Of a DNA stretch of 64,000 nucleotides, positions 43,897-55,172 are shown one piece after another. Source of the stretch: Paguma larvata (lineage: Eukaryota > Chordata > Mammalia > Carnivora > Viverridae). The stretch spans positions 79,640,502 through 79,704,501 of the forward strand of contig CM057832.1 in NCBI GenBank assembly GCA_030068075.1. The letters are read 5' to 3'. The first letter of the stretch is position 1. The number at the start of each line of letters is the position of its first letter. The position numbers were made by a program, and so were the translations under genes. The notes under the pieces are model-generated. The model saw only the letters and a program-made list of their open reading frames with translations. It was not told the origin of the DNA and did not search any database.

Positions 43897-45257
43897 ACTG
43901 TTTGTTTATCGGGCAGTTCCCCGGGTTCCGATGGGGCTTTTAGTGTATAATACATGCATCCTGTTGCCTTTCCAAAATCCAGAATTTTCTGCATCCTGAA
44001 ACACAGCCTCGAGAGCGTGGGAGGAGGGCCCGTGGCGCGATCATGCTCTCATGCCCCCATCGGTCATAGGCTTGATGCGAGGATTGCTGGGACGGCCCTT
44101 GGCTGGCTGGAATGAAGCACAGGCGTGTGAGAAGCGCTGGTGGCCGCCGGCGAGCTGAATCCATAGCGCGGGTGAATTAATGCAGGGAGAGGCTGCTGAG
44201 AAAGACCCACAAAAGCATAGCTCCTGTCCTCTTAGCTGTGTGGCCTTGAGCAGGTACCTTCACATCTCTGGGCCTCAGCTGCTTCACCTGGAAACTACGG
44301 GGTTGGACTCAATGAGGGTGTTCAACTCTGGGGGACCCAGAACCCCCTTTCTACAACAGATATTTTGCGAGGCCCCATTACCGTCCAGATAAGATTCATA
44401 GATAATATAACCTCCCCCGTTGAAAATCTGCCCACAGCCTAAAGCATTGCCATGAATGTAACACAAAGGAGAAATAAAAGGAAAGCAAGCTTAAATCAAA
44501 TCGTACCTACTCCAGTATGTGAATGCCTGGACCCAGTCGTTCTGGAAGGAATAGCAGAGCAGTCCAATGCTTACACCTACATAGCATTTGGTCGAATACT
44601 AGGAACCCTCCCTATTTGACCTTTCAAATTGAGAGCTCAGTCGGAAAATAGATGTGTAGACGGACCCCACCCCCACACAGAATCCCCTCAGTGTGCAGCA
44701 CACGCGGAGGCTGTTGGCGATGTGATTTACCGGCGGCCCAGATAGCACGAATAGCGTTGTTGCTAATGATTTTCCAAAATCTGTAAGCTTCTGGGAAAAC
44801 GCTGGACAAGGCAACTCATCATCTTCTCTCACTGAACAGCAGCTATATGCTCAGAATGTTCCATGTGAATGAGAACCGTGCAATTAAAACCTTTGGTTCT
44901 ATGTAAGTCGAAGCTGAGCCATGGGCTCAGATGGTTCGATCCAGGTGGTACACGGATACGGGCGTCCAGTGGGATGTTTGGGAATCGTTCGGGGTGTAGA
45001 GTGGCTCGTCTTTGGGTAGGACAGCGGCCAGCAGCTCCGAGTCCTGTCCACTGGATGCCAGTGGCTCCCTTGTGATCACTGTCGTGGTGAAACATGCCCC
45101 TAGTCATTCCGAGAACCGCCTCTGGCAGGGATTAGTGCCGCATGCCGACCCCCCGGCCCAGCCGACGCCTGGGGCTCCGGTCCTGCAGGGACCCAGGCAC
45201 CTGCGCCAGCAGGGCCCGCCGGTTGACCTGTGTCCTCCCTCTCCCGCTACCGTCTAG
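43897..45257. other. Intron 8, remainder, with a MIR
   Basis: About 44225-44330 is a forward MIR piece (AGCTGTGTGGCCTTGAGCAG, CTCTGGGCCTCAGCTGCTTC, GGGTTGGACTCAATGAGGG). Otherwise nothing recognised. Confidence 0.5.
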
Positions 45258-45437
45258 GCCCAGCTGATCGCACAGTCCATCGGGCAGGCATTCAGCGTGG
45301 CGTACCAGGAATTCCTCAGGGCCAACGGGATTAACCCCGAAGATCTCAGCCAGAAGGAGTATAGCGACCTGCTCAACACCCAGGACATGTACAACGATGA
45401 CCTGATCCACTTCTCCAAGTCGGAAAACTGCAAAGAT
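45258..45437 (+). CDS. APBA1: APBA1 exon 9: end of PTB domain and linker
   Basis: 180 nt, 60 codons in phase 0, from [20 protein letters not shown] to [11 protein letters not shown]. The acceptor is CTACCGTCTAG and the donor [27 protein letters not shown] is the long C-terminal PTB helix that packs against the bound APP peptide. The following acidic helix, [20 protein letters not shown], is the segment reported to fold back and restrain APP binding in the Mint family. A second GT four bases downstream (TAG|GTATTT) could act as a competing donor, but its use would shift the frame. Confidence 0.98.
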
Positions 45438-46454
45438 GTAGGTATTTCTCCGAGCTCGGCCAGCGGGGCAGAAGCCCCAGGGGCGTGGGGGCAGCCCTGC
45501 CGTGGAGGGAGGGGGAGGTCGAGGGGGGAGCGCGTCGTTGGCAGGACGTTGCTGAGGGCTCAGGCCCATCTCCAGCTCCCCTCTCATGAGGCCCTGTCAT
45601 TAAAGGCCACCGTGGAGGGCTGTCACCAAGGTGGACCGTCCTCTGCTCCCGGCAGTCCTGAGCGAAGTTCGGTGTGGGTTCCAGAGGTGAACAGGATTTG
45701 AACCCTGCCCTTCCTGAGCCCACTGTCCAGGAAAGGGTGCAGAAAAGTTAAGTGACAGTGCCGAGCACAAACACTAGTCAGAGACCGCTGTGACAATGCG
45801 GCAGGTGCCGGGTCTCAGGTGACAGACTCTGCGCTCCTCCAGGGGTGGCTTTGCAGGAGCGTCTGGGGGAAAATGCAGCCATCGGGGCTGGGCTGGAGGT
45901 CTGGGTGTTCTTTGGAAAGTGTAAAAGACTGCAGAGAGCTGGGCCAAAGTACAGAAGCAATGAGGGTCAGAAAGCTCAGGAATTGTGGGGGTCGGGGGGG
46001 CATGAATGAGGCAGCATGGCCGGAGCATGGGGTCTGTGTGGAAGGGGGCCCGAAGAGGCCACCCCAGGGGTTCAGGTCAGAACTGGGTGTCTGCAAAGTC
46101 TAGCCCAGGGGCTCGGGCTTCCCCCAGAAGACAAAAAGTACTTGATGAGCAAGTGATCTTTGTATCCACTGACAGAGGTTTGATCTCGGTTCCCTAGAAG
46201 CAGAGCCTGAGGCAGGGATTCTCGTTCAAGGGCTTCTGGGGGAGAGCGCACTCAGGAAAGAGCAAGTGTGGGCAGCAGGGCGGTAGGGATGCTAGGCTTA
46301 GAGAAACGCGGCCTTGCCAGAGATGGGCTTCATCCTCACCCGAAGGAAGCTCTGGCTCACAGGGCAGACTCCTCCCACCTTGGGCCTAAGGAGTCGGCAG
46401 GCCTTTGTTCCTTGTGCTGCTCAGTTGTCGACTGACCATTGGAGGGGGGTGTAT
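45438..46454. other. Intron 9, first part
   Basis: GC-rich unique DNA. Overlapping open frames on both strands have no recognisable domains. Confidence 0.4.
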
Positions 46455-47125
46455 CCGTGTATTCGGGCTGCCTTAACAGAGGACTTCAGACTGGGTTGCT
46501 TCGACAGAAAACGTATTGCCTCAGTCCTGGAGGCTAGCGGTCCAAGATCAAGGTCCAAGATCAAGGTGTCCGCAGGGTCGGTTCCTCCCGAGGGCTGTGG
46601 GGGAAGGGTGTGTCCCGGGCCCTTCACCTTGGCTTGGAAATGACTGTCTTCTCCTTGTGTCCACACATCCTCTTCCCCTGGGTGCCTGTGTCCATGTCCA
46701 GACTGTCCCCTCCTGTAAGGACACCAGTCATACTGAATTAGGGCCCACCCTAATAACCTGGATTTGACTTGATTGCCCCTGCAAAGATTCAGTATCCAAA
46801 TCAGGTCATATTCTTTTAAATTTATTTATTTATTATTTTTAACGTTCATTTATTTTTGAGAGACAGAGCATGAACCAGGGAGGAGCAGAGAGAGAGGGAG
46901 ACACAGAATCCGAAGCAGGCTCCCAGCTCTGAGCTGCCAGCACAGAGCCCCGACCCAGGGCTCAAACTCACAAACCAAACTGTGAGCTCATGACCCAAGC
47001 TGAAGTTAGATGCTTAACAGACTGAGGCACCCAGGCACCCCCAGATGAGGTCATACTCTGAGATACTGGAGGCTTGGCCTCCCAACGTAAGAATTTCTAG
47101 GAGAATACACTCAAACAACCCATCA
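46455..47125 (+). repeat. Ancient repeat, second copy, split by a SINE
   Basis: GTATTCGGGCTGCCTTAACA, ACCAGTCATACTGAATTAGG, GGCCCACCCTAATAACCTGG, then after the SINE GAGGTCATACTCTGAGATAC. Same family as 15603-16245. Inside is a short tandem duplication, GGTCCAAGATCAA repeated at about 46540-46566. Confidence 0.65.
46814..47040 (-). mobile_element. Can-SINE, reverse, inside an older repeat
   Basis: Runs from TTTAAATTTATTTATTTATT to ACTGAGGCACCCAGGCACCC. It interrupts the ancient repeat, whose sequence TCAGGTCATATTC / TGAGGTCATACTC flanks it as an imperfect target-site duplication. Confidence 0.9.
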
Positions 47126-47837
47126 TAGAGAATGTGTCCCAGTGGGCAGCTCTCCAGAGAAGCAGCCAGCTGTGGGCTTCGGCAGCCACAAGAAGGGACA
47201 CGAGCCTGTGAGGGCACTTTGTCAGGGCCCAGCAGCTGCCACCACTGTGTGTGTGTGAGCATATGTGTGTGTTTGAATCTGAATAAATAAATACACACTC
47301 TGTCAGATGCTTCCAGAAAGTGTCTTGCCCCTTTGTAGTGTCTCTGCAAATCTTACCAGACTGCAGATAACCAGAACTAACTCCTCCTGTCTTCTCCGCC
47401 CGTCTAGAATATGGTCTTTCTGCTCACACCCCTAACCTTGCGGTTGCGATACCGTTAGTATCGTTTTTTTTTTCTTCTTCCTCAGCTCTCTCCTTGCAGA
47501 GAGAAAATGCCTATAATGTCTATTTCTTTTTAATAGAAGGATCTCCAGCGTTGGAGAGAATTTGTGGAGCGCTGGGGACAAGGGCAGCCTATGTATAGAA
47601 CCCAAAAGCTATTTCCAGAAACCATAATGCACCACCAAAGTCCCCACCTACACAGCCTCTTTCCCGCTCCCTGAGGACTACAGATAAAAGCACTCGGCGC
47701 CCCTTGTGTTTATGTTGCCAAGGCAGGATTGCTTATGTGGAACAAGCATTATAAGAAACCCTATGGACCCGCATTAAATCTTTTCTTACCAAATGCCATG
47801 GAATCGAGAGAAGCAGGCCTCCTCTGGGCTGGAACCT
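47126..47837. other. Intron 9, unique part
   Basis: A short (TG)n at about 47245-47270 and a T-rich stretch near 47463-47480. No exon recognised. Confidence 0.4.
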
Positions 47838-47849
47838 CAGGGAAATGTC

Positions 47850-48080
47850 TTTGTTTCTTTCTTTTTTTTTTTTTTTTAATATTTATTTATTTATTTTTTG
47901 AGAGAGAGACAGAGTGTGAGCCAGGGATGAGCAGAGAGAGAGGGAGACACAGAATCCGAAGCAGGCTCCAGGCTCTGAGCTGTCAGCGCAGAGCCCGATG
48001 CAGGGCTCGAACTCATGAACTATGAGATCATGACCTGAGCCGAAGTCAGATGCTTAACGGACTGAACCACCCAGGTGCCC
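47850..48080 (-). mobile_element. Can-SINE, reverse, 125 nt before exon 10
   Basis: Bounded by CAGGGAAATGTC at 47838-47849 and 48081-48092. In the gene's sense it presents a T17 run and AG-rich sequence just upstream of a constitutive exon. Confidence 0.94.
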
Positions 48081-48204
48081 CAGGGAAATGTCCGTCTTTA
48101 GTGAAGACAGGAAGTGGGGAAAAGTTTTGATTTGTGTCGCTACCCTGGGTGGTTACTGATTCAGGCTTTCTAAGTGTTTTTGTTGTTGTTTCCTCCCCTT
48201 TCAG

Positions 48205-48417
48205 GTCTTCATAGAGAAGCAGAAAGGAGAAATCCTGGGCGTGGTGATTGTGGAGTCTGGTTGGGGGTCCATCTTGCCAACCGTGATCATCGCCAACATG
48301 ATGCACGGAGGCCCTGCCGAGAAATCGGGGAAGCTGAATATCGGGGACCAGATCATGTCCATAAACGGCACCAGCCTGGTGGGCTTGCCTCTGTCCACCT
48401 GCCAGAGCATTATTAAG
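48205..48417 (+). CDS. APBA1: APBA1 exon 10: first PDZ domain
   Basis: 213 nt, 71 codons in phase 0, from [20 protein letters not shown] to [11 protein letters not shown]. The acceptor is TTTCCTCCCCTTTCAG and the donor AAG|GTACCT. It encodes most of PDZ1. [12 protein letters not shown] occupies the carboxylate-binding loop and strand [21 protein letters not shown] is the typical alpha-A to beta-D region, and STCQSIIK is helix B of the ligand groove. In Mint proteins the C-terminal tail can insert into this groove and close the PDZ tandem (family knowledge). [19 protein letters not shown] matches APBA1 and not APBA2. Confidence 0.98.
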
Positions 48418-49335
48418 GTACCTGGAAATGGGAAAACCTAACGTGGATGAAGTGTCACTGTATTTCAGTCATTAACGCTACGAACATAAACTGAGGGTCG
48501 GGCACAGAGGAGGACACAAATGCAAAAGACATGGGCTCGTGCTCAGGCTCTCCCTGAAATCTTTTTTGGATCAGAGATGGTGTATTTGGCTCACATGATA
48601 CCACTCTCTGTTCTGTGCTGTTGCAGGCATCACTAATCAATCACAGCACTCTCTTCCCCTAGGCCTAGACTCTGCCACTCAGACTTCTAGTACTGGCTGT
48701 GTGCTCCTCCTCACACCTGAATGTCGTTACTTCTCGTTCAACCTGAACAGACACCCTTGCACAAGGCCGAGAATAACTACTCGCATGAGACGTTAATGTG
48801 AATATTTGAGAGGCAGGAGTTAGGTTTTCTTCCTAGAAATAAAGCGTCCATGTGTAGTTTCTCGAGCACATCGGAACTTGCTGGTTGCACGGCCAGTAGG
48901 AACATTCCTCCTTCTCCTCAGTATCTGGAGACCCCAGCTCCATGCCAGTCACTGTGACAACCACAGGCAGACTGGGTTCTATGACTTTCTTTCATCCCTT
49001 GAGGTTTCCTGAAGGCCTGTGAGCTAGAAGATAGTCGCATGCATGTGCGTGTGTATGGGTTGGGGGAGTGAATGAATTCATATAATAGTTATTCGAAACA
49101 AAATCACAAAAACAAAAATCGCCCATCAGAGGGTGGGAAGGCAAGGGAAGCGTATAGGACACAGAGAGGGGCGCCTCTTTGTTTCTAATGAAACAGATAT
49201 ATTCCGATTCCTCCAGAGATTATCACACCTGAGAAAAAATAGTCCTCTTTGGCCTCATTTAATTTCTTTTTGTTACATCTTAAACTTAAATAAATTCTAC
49301 CTCCTCTTAACATATATTAAAGGTTATAGAAACTT
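48418..49335. other. Intron 10, first part, unique
   Basis: No repeat or exon recognised. Confidence 0.4.
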
Positions 49336-49430
49336 GGGGAGCCTGGCTGGCTCAGTCGGTAGAGCTTGTGACTCTTGGTCTCAGGATCTTGAGTTCAAGC
49401 CCCATTCTGGGTGTAGAGCTTACTTTAAAA
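49336..49430 (+). mobile_element. tRNA-Lys-like SINE head
   Basis: GGGGAGCCTGGCTGGCTCAG, TCGGTAGAGCTTGTGACTCT, TGGTCTCAGGATC and GAGTTCAAGCCCC keep tRNA-Lys order, including a CTT anticodon-like triplet and A and B boxes. It lacks the felid SINE body and passes directly to a TTTAAAAATA tail, so it is an older SINE subfamily and not a functional tRNA gene. Confidence 0.85.
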
Positions 49431-49558
49431 ATATGTGTGTGTGTGTGTGTGTGTGTGTGTATTTATACACATATATGTGTGTATACGTATATATAAAAAA
49501 TTTTATACATGTTTGTATGTATGCATGTGTGTATATATATATATATACACACACACTC
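49431..49558. repeat. (TG)n/(TA)n microsatellite with palindrome
   Basis: A (TG)n run at about 49434-49460 is followed by alternating purine-pyrimidine TA/TG/CA sequence, including the near-perfect palindrome GTGTGTATATATATATATAT...ACACAC at about 49527-49554. It probably grew from the tail of the preceding SINE. Confidence 0.9.
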
Positions 49559-50099
49559 AGACGTGTTTAAGTGGGCCTCCATTAGGCGGAACTGAACTTT
49601 GGAGAAGCAGAATATCAGCATGCACGTGGAAGATAATTTATCACTGAAAGGTTTCATTGGGCCCTCATGGCAACAGAGGGGTGAAATGCTGCAAGCAGAA
49701 GGAGGAGAATTCTTTCTGATTTTTAAGGTGGGCTTGGAAGGAGGAGTAGGATCAGGCAGATGGATAACAGAAAGGGAAATGGCCTCCTGGAGTTTCTGCC
49801 TGAATTGATGGCCACTGGGCTGGCTTTGCAGCCCATGGAGACCAGCCTGAGCACAGCCAGGGAAGGCTGATTTAATGGTATAGGACCGTGGAGAGGCCAG
49901 GGGGCTGGGGCTGGGACACAGGACCCACCCACGTTTGGTGACTCACTCACATGTGTCAAGGTTCGTGGATACCCTTTCATACTAGTGAGCAAAGGACTTA
50001 TGCAACACTGTGCATGCATGGAAACCCCTGAGGGGCCATGGGAACCAGACATACATTAGATACAGTCTGCACCCAGAAACTTGGTCCGACTGGGGAGAC
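49559..50099. other. Intron 10, unique part
   Basis: No exon or repeat recognised. Confidence 0.4.
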
Positions 50100-50330
50100 T
50101 TGAAGGGAAGAAGGAACAGCTAACGGCGACTGAGTGCTGGGCCCCTGGCACCGTTCTAAGAATGTGTGCATTTGCTCACGGAACCCTCATGGCAGCCTTC
50201 TGTAGGGTAGGTGCTATTGTCATGCCTATTGTGTAAGCAAGGGAACAGGCACAGAAAGGTGATGTAATCGTTCATTTGTCGGTGGTGGAGCCAGGTCACT
50301 CAGCCACCCCGCTGTCACTCAGCCCCTGAG
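50100..50330 (-). repeat. MIR SINE remnant, reverse
   Basis: ACTGAGTGCTGGGCCCCTGG, GTAGGGTAGGTGCTATTGTC, AACAGGCACAGAAAGGTGAT and GTGGAGCCAGGTCACTC are in reverse MIR order. Confidence 0.75.
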
Positions 50331-50334
50331 GCAG

Positions 50335-50545
50335 TTGTTCTCAGCCAAGGATCTTGACACACACCTCCTTCCCGAGGAGAAGCTTGGCAGTGTCTGGAGA
50401 CAGTTTAGGCCGAGAGAACTGGGAGGAGGAGATGTTGTAGCATCTCGTGGGTAGAGGTGCAGGATGCTGCCAGACACCCAGCAGTGAATGTGCCACACAG
50501 CCCCCCCCCCGGCGGAGAATTAGCCCGAGGGCAAAGGCTGAGAAA
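50335..50545 (+). repeat. MER20-like hAT DNA transposon remnant
   Basis: GTTCTCAGCCAAGGATCTTG, GCTTGGCAGTGTCTGGAGAC, GTAGAGGTGCAGGATGCTGC and CCAGACACCCAGCAGTGAAT match the order of MER20. Confidence 0.78.
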
Positions 50546-51380
50546 GCCTGTCTGGAGAGTGCAGGAGTAAGGGGTGGAAGGGAAAGATGCACCCAGAGAG
50601 AGGGAAGCGAGTGAGGGAGCATGGGGAGTGGACCTGGGTCCGGAAACGTTTGGGGAAGAGGAGCCAGAAGAAGGTGAGAATAAGGACTTCCTGCCCGTGC
50701 CCGTTGCGCGCCTGCTAGGCAGCGCCTGGCCACCTTCGTCACCTCTCTCCCTCCTTAAGACAGCCATTCCTCTCCCTCATGGGCGCTCGGTTTATAGACA
50801 AGCCGTCAGAGACCCCAAGGGCTCAGACGACCTGCCCAGGTTTGTCCTGCGGACAGCCGCGTCCAGATGAAGGAGGCAGGCCAGGTGAGGGAGGCCGAGA
50901 GCCCAGCGCCAGTGCCCGGCCCAGGAGCCACGCAGGGACTCGCCTTCTCTCCGCCGGACCACACATCAAGGTAGACACAAAGCTCGCTCCACAAGCAGTC
51001 AACCATCGAAACAATTTCTTAGACTGGGGGGGGGGGGGGGGGAGGTTTGTTTGCACCGGGAGCTGAACTTTAATGTCTATAAATGGAATCTCTGTGGAAT
51101 CAGAATTCAGAGGCCACATGGTCATGAAAGAGATATCACTGCTGAAGACGCGGAGCGAGAAAACCAGTGCCTCCATGGCTGCCCTCAGCAGACAGGGACG
51201 TAGCCAGCAGGCCTACCTAGGACACAGCCCTCTGTCCTCCGTGACCTGGCCTGCGCTGTTTTGTCAAGCAGAGAGATCTGAACGGTCCACCCTGGCTGGG
51301 AGGAGAATTTTACCACTGACTTCAGCTAGAATTTCCAGCACCAAACAAAAACTTTCAGTGGGTTGTAATATTGTTTTAAA
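50546..51380. other. Intron 10, unique, with a G17 run
   Basis: A run of about 17 G at 51026-51042. No exon recognised. Confidence 0.45.
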
Positions 51381-51389
51381 ATTCCCTAG

Positions 51390-51592
51390 GGGCACCTCGG
51401 TGGCTCAGCTGGTTAAGTTTCGGACTTCTGCTCAGGTCACGATCTCACGGTTCGTGGGTTCCAGCCCCGCATCAGGCTCTGTGCCGACAGCTCAGAGCCT
51501 GGAGCCTGCTTCGGATTCTGTGTCTCCCTCTTGCACACTCACGCTCTACCTCTCTCTGTCTCTCAAAAATAAACATTAAAAAAATATTTTTG
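51390..51592 (+). mobile_element. Can-SINE with target-site duplication
   Basis: Felid-type copy flanked by ATTCCCTAG at 51381-51389 and 51593-51601. The right-hand duplicate was later reused by the next SINE. Confidence 0.93.
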
Positions 51593-51605
51593 ATTCCCTA
51601 GACAA

Positions 51606-51771
51606 GGGCGCCTGGGTGCCTCAGTCGTTTAAGCATCTGACTTTGGCTCAGGTCATGATCTCAGGGTTCATGAGTTCGAGGCTCACTTTGGGTGAGCCTT
51701 CTCTCTCTCTCTCTCTCCCTCGCTCACTTGTACCCTCCCTCTTTTAAAATTTAAAAAATTAAAATATTTAA
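51606..51771 (+). mobile_element. Can-SINE inserted at the previous copy's target site
   Basis: Shorter copy with (TC)n and a truncated tail. It is flanked by ATTCCCTAGACAA at 51593-51605 and ATTCCTTAGACAA at 51772-51784. Confidence 0.9.
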
Positions 51772-51784
51772 ATTCCTTAGACAA

Positions 51785-52355
51785 CATACCTCTTTTGCCT
51801 CCACCTAAGCACCTCTAAACACCGCCCCGCCCCCCCCCCCCAGTTGGGCCAGTGCCGGGGAATATTCTGGGCTTCTTCAGGGCTTCTGGTCGGTAGCTCC
51901 TGTTTCACTCTTGTGCCATTGCACCTTGCAGTGAATAGCAAGCAGCTCTCATCCTGATAGATCACGGCTTGGAAAACTTGGGTTTGAAAACCCTGGGGCT
52001 GTGGTTGAAATGCAGAGTCCACGTGTCTGCGGTGGGATTCTCTGTCAACAGCTCCCTGGCGATGACATCCCCAGTCTTCCAAAGCCCTTTGAGAGACAAG
52101 GGCCTGAACCATGTATTCCGTGTCCTGCCACTTTAATGCATGTTGACCTTTCGCCCTTCCCCCCTGCCAGTTACAGGAAAATAGAAGACATTTCTAGAAC
52201 AGAGTTCTAGGTATTGAATCATATTCATTGCTTTCTTCCCTCGCACCAATTTTTCCTGTCTTCATTTCGAAGGCCTAAATGCTGGAAGGCAAAGTGTGTT
52301 AGCGGTTGGCCTGTTCATTGCCTCTGTGGCCCTCCTGATTACTTTTTCTTTTTTA
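51785..52355. other. Intron 10, unique part
   Basis: A C13-14 run near 51828-51841. No exon recognised. Confidence 0.4.
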
Positions 52356-52562
52356 AAATTTTTTTTTAATGTTTGTTTATTTTTGAGACAGAGAGCATGA
52401 GCGGGGGAGGGGCAGAGAGAGAGGGAGACACAGAATGTGAAGCAGGCTCCAGGCTCTGAGCCGTCAGCACAGAGCCCGACACGGGGCTTGAACTCACAGA
52501 CCGTGAGATCATGACCTGAGCCGAAGTCAGACGCTGAACCAACTGAGCCACCCAGGTGCCCC
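52356..52562 (-). mobile_element. Can-SINE, reverse orientation
   Basis: Full-length reverse copy from AATTTTTTTTTAATGTTTGT to AACTGAGCCACCCAGGTGCC, flanked by T-rich direct repeats. Confidence 0.94.
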
Positions 52563-53684
52563 TATTTTTTCTTTTTTTTTAACTAGAGCACCGCTTTCCT
52601 CTTCTTGCACAGGATCCTGGTCCTGCTTTCCTGTTACTGTAGAGACCATTCTGGCTTCTCCCTCCTCCCTTCCCCTGTCCCCTCCCCTTCCCCTCTCGCA
52701 GTATTTAATTTGCTACACTCTTCCACTGCTGTCGTGGGGACAGAATGACCGCTTATTCAGTTGGCATCTCCTCTCAAATGGCAGCTCAGAATTCCAACTT
52801 AATGGGCCCCCACTTGGAGCACTGATTAGGACTGGCGAGGCAGGCGCACGCTCCGGCCGTCCCAAACTGCCATCTCTTTAAGCCTCATCTTGCACACATT
52901 TCCCCAGTCTAGAAATTCGTTCGCTGAGGGACAAACCAGGCCTCTTAAATCAATTCACACACACACGAAAAAGGAACCCACCAGTGCGATGTGAACTTTT
53001 TTTAGGTAATTGAGAAAATAGAGTCATTCTCTGGCTTTTCGTGGTGCGCTCTCCGAAAGCTTCCCTGAGCCTCACACACACAGCTGCCTTGTCCCAGTGG
53101 TGAGTGGGCGGAAGCATTCAAAGCCGGTGGCTTCGTCTGAGGCGGAGATTCTGTGTGCCATTCTTCTGGCAGACTTCCCTCTGGTTCCAGCAGACCTCTG
53201 GTCTCCTGGTGTGTGTGATTGTGGGGGGGGGGGGGGGGAGGAGGGGCTCCAGTGCCCCTGGTTGCCCTGTGTGCCTGCGCCTCCCCACCCCCACACTGCC
53301 TTTGAATCACACCGGCTGATTGATCACAGGTGTTTTTCGATAAACGCGGCACAGTCCTGGAACTGTTTTCTCTTTTTTGGGATTTTCCTAACAACCTTTT
53401 CTTTTCGTCTAGCCTACTTTATTGTAACAACGCAGGGCGTAATACATACAGAAAATGCGTGCTGTTCATGCTGTTGGTGGGGCTTCTGGTCATCGTAAGC
53501 TGTTAGTAGTTAAGTTTCGGGGGACTCAAGAGTTCTATGCGAATTTTCAACTGCACAGTTTGGGGGGAGCGGTTGGCACCCCTGCCCTCTGCGTCGTCCC
53601 AAGGTCAGCTGTACCTGCATTCATATCCGAGCAGCACTCCCTTGAAGGTGCCTATTTTTAATTTTAGAAATGGGTGTGTGGTTT
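52563..53684. other. Intron 10, unique, with a G16 run
   Basis: A run of about 16 G at 53223-53238. No exon or repeat recognised. Confidence 0.4.
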
Positions 53685-53850
53685 TTTATTATTTTTTTTA
53701 ATGTTTATTTTGAGAGAGCACGCACAGGTGCACATGAGTGGGGGAGGGGCAGAGAGCAAGAGACAGAATCCCAAGCAGGATCCATGCTGTCAGTGCAGAG
53801 CCCGAGGTGGGGCGCGATCTCCCCAACTACAAAATCATGACCAGAGCAGA
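53685..53850 (-). mobile_element. Truncated Can-SINE, reverse
   Basis: TTTTTTTTAATGTTTATTTT, GGGGGAGGGGCAGAGAG, GCAGAGCCCGAGGTGGGGCG and AAAATCATGACCAGAGCAGA are present, but the head with GAGCCACCCAGG is missing. Confidence 0.85.
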
Positions 53851-55172
53851 AACGGGTGTTTTTAAGCATACTGGTCGAGACGTGGTATTGTTGGCAAAAT
53901 AGACTCAGAAAAGGAATGCGTGGGAAGGGGTGAACTCAGAACTAGAGCTAGAGGGGACCTCCGGGTGTCACCCACCACATGCGTGGGTGACGAGGAGACA
54001 GAGGCGGAGGAAGGGAGGGGCTGCGGAGGCGGAAACAGCCTGACGCAGCCGAGCCCTGGGGACCCCCCGTGCGCGTGGACAGCGGGCCTGCCTCGTCCGG
54101 TCCCTGGCGGACTCCGCCCCGGGCGAACTGCTCTCGGTTTGTCTCTACTTGGACGTCATCACTTTGTGAACCAGAGAAGTTTCCCAGAGATCCTCCAGAA
54201 GCCACAGAGTGGCTGCCGAGGGCTGCCTGCATGTACACCGAGTCGCCATTACCCAAGCCGCAGCCCCTGGGAGGCTCTGGTCCCTCGAGAAACAGCGGCT
54301 CAGAACGCCCCGGAGCCGGGCAGAGGTGCTGGAGGTGGGAAGTTACATTGAGCCCGGTCGAAACTCACGTTGAGAGGACCAACTGTAATCCATCAAAGGC
54401 GGGGGGGCGCGGGGGAGAGTCCGACATCAGGAGCCCTGGACTCTGGCCAGGTGGGAAAGTAATCTGGAAACCGGGCCCCACGCAAGGCCAGAATCAAAGA
54501 TGTGGTGGCACAAGCTCATTCTCTTACTGCCCTCCCCGGTTTCTTTGTTGAGCCAGCCTTACTCATGAATGACACGCGCTCTCCCGTCGTCTGTATGGGG
54601 GACCGTGGTGTCGGCGAAATGCTTGCTTTCAAAAACAGAACAGACGTGGGGTTGGATCCCGCTGCCGGCCAACTGGGGCATTTCTCTAGTATCTCTGAGC
54701 CTGAGTTGCCTCTTCTGTAAAACGGACGTAGTTAGAGCCGCAGTTTGTCAAGGAGACTGACGGAGACCGCTCCTGCGGGTGGCGAGAGTCCACGCTCAGT
54801 GACAGGTGGTTCATCATCAGGACGGGTTTTGATGGAACATGAGGGTCGGGTGTCCACACGTGGTGCGGACAGAGTGGCCGACTGGTCAGCAGGTCCCCCA
54901 GGTCTCCCACAAGCCCGTGCTCTCACGGAGCACCCTGGCCACAGGGGTGAGAGGGAAATGACCTCTCCGGGCCCTGAGTTGGTACATTCCAGCAGTCGAT
55001 TGCCCCTGCTGGGGCACTGTCAGCCTGTATGTGGCTCTGCTTCATGAGTCCGAGAACTACCAGAAGATTCCTTGGGACTCCTTAGGACTCCTTTTGCCTT
55101 TGATGCCGTCTGCCCAGATCTGCCCGCCCCGCCAGTCACCATATCCACTCCTCTGCTCTGGTCACACTGCAG
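53851..55172. repeat. Intron 10, last part, with a MIR fragment
   Basis: About 54610-54745 is a forward MIR (GGGTTGGATCCCGCTGCC, GGGCATTTCTCTAGTATCTC, TGAGCCTGAGTTGCCTCTTC, TGTAAAACGGACG). The rest is GC-rich unique DNA with unsupported open frames. Confidence 0.5.

Noticed and set aside
45132..45587. 151-codon reverse open frame over exon 9
   Set aside because: Shadow of the coding exon on the opposite strand.
49336..49420. Possible tRNA-Lys gene
   Set aside because: A and B boxes and a CTT-like anticodon are present, but stem pairing is degraded and it passes into a SINE-type A-rich tail. It is an old tRNA-derived SINE.
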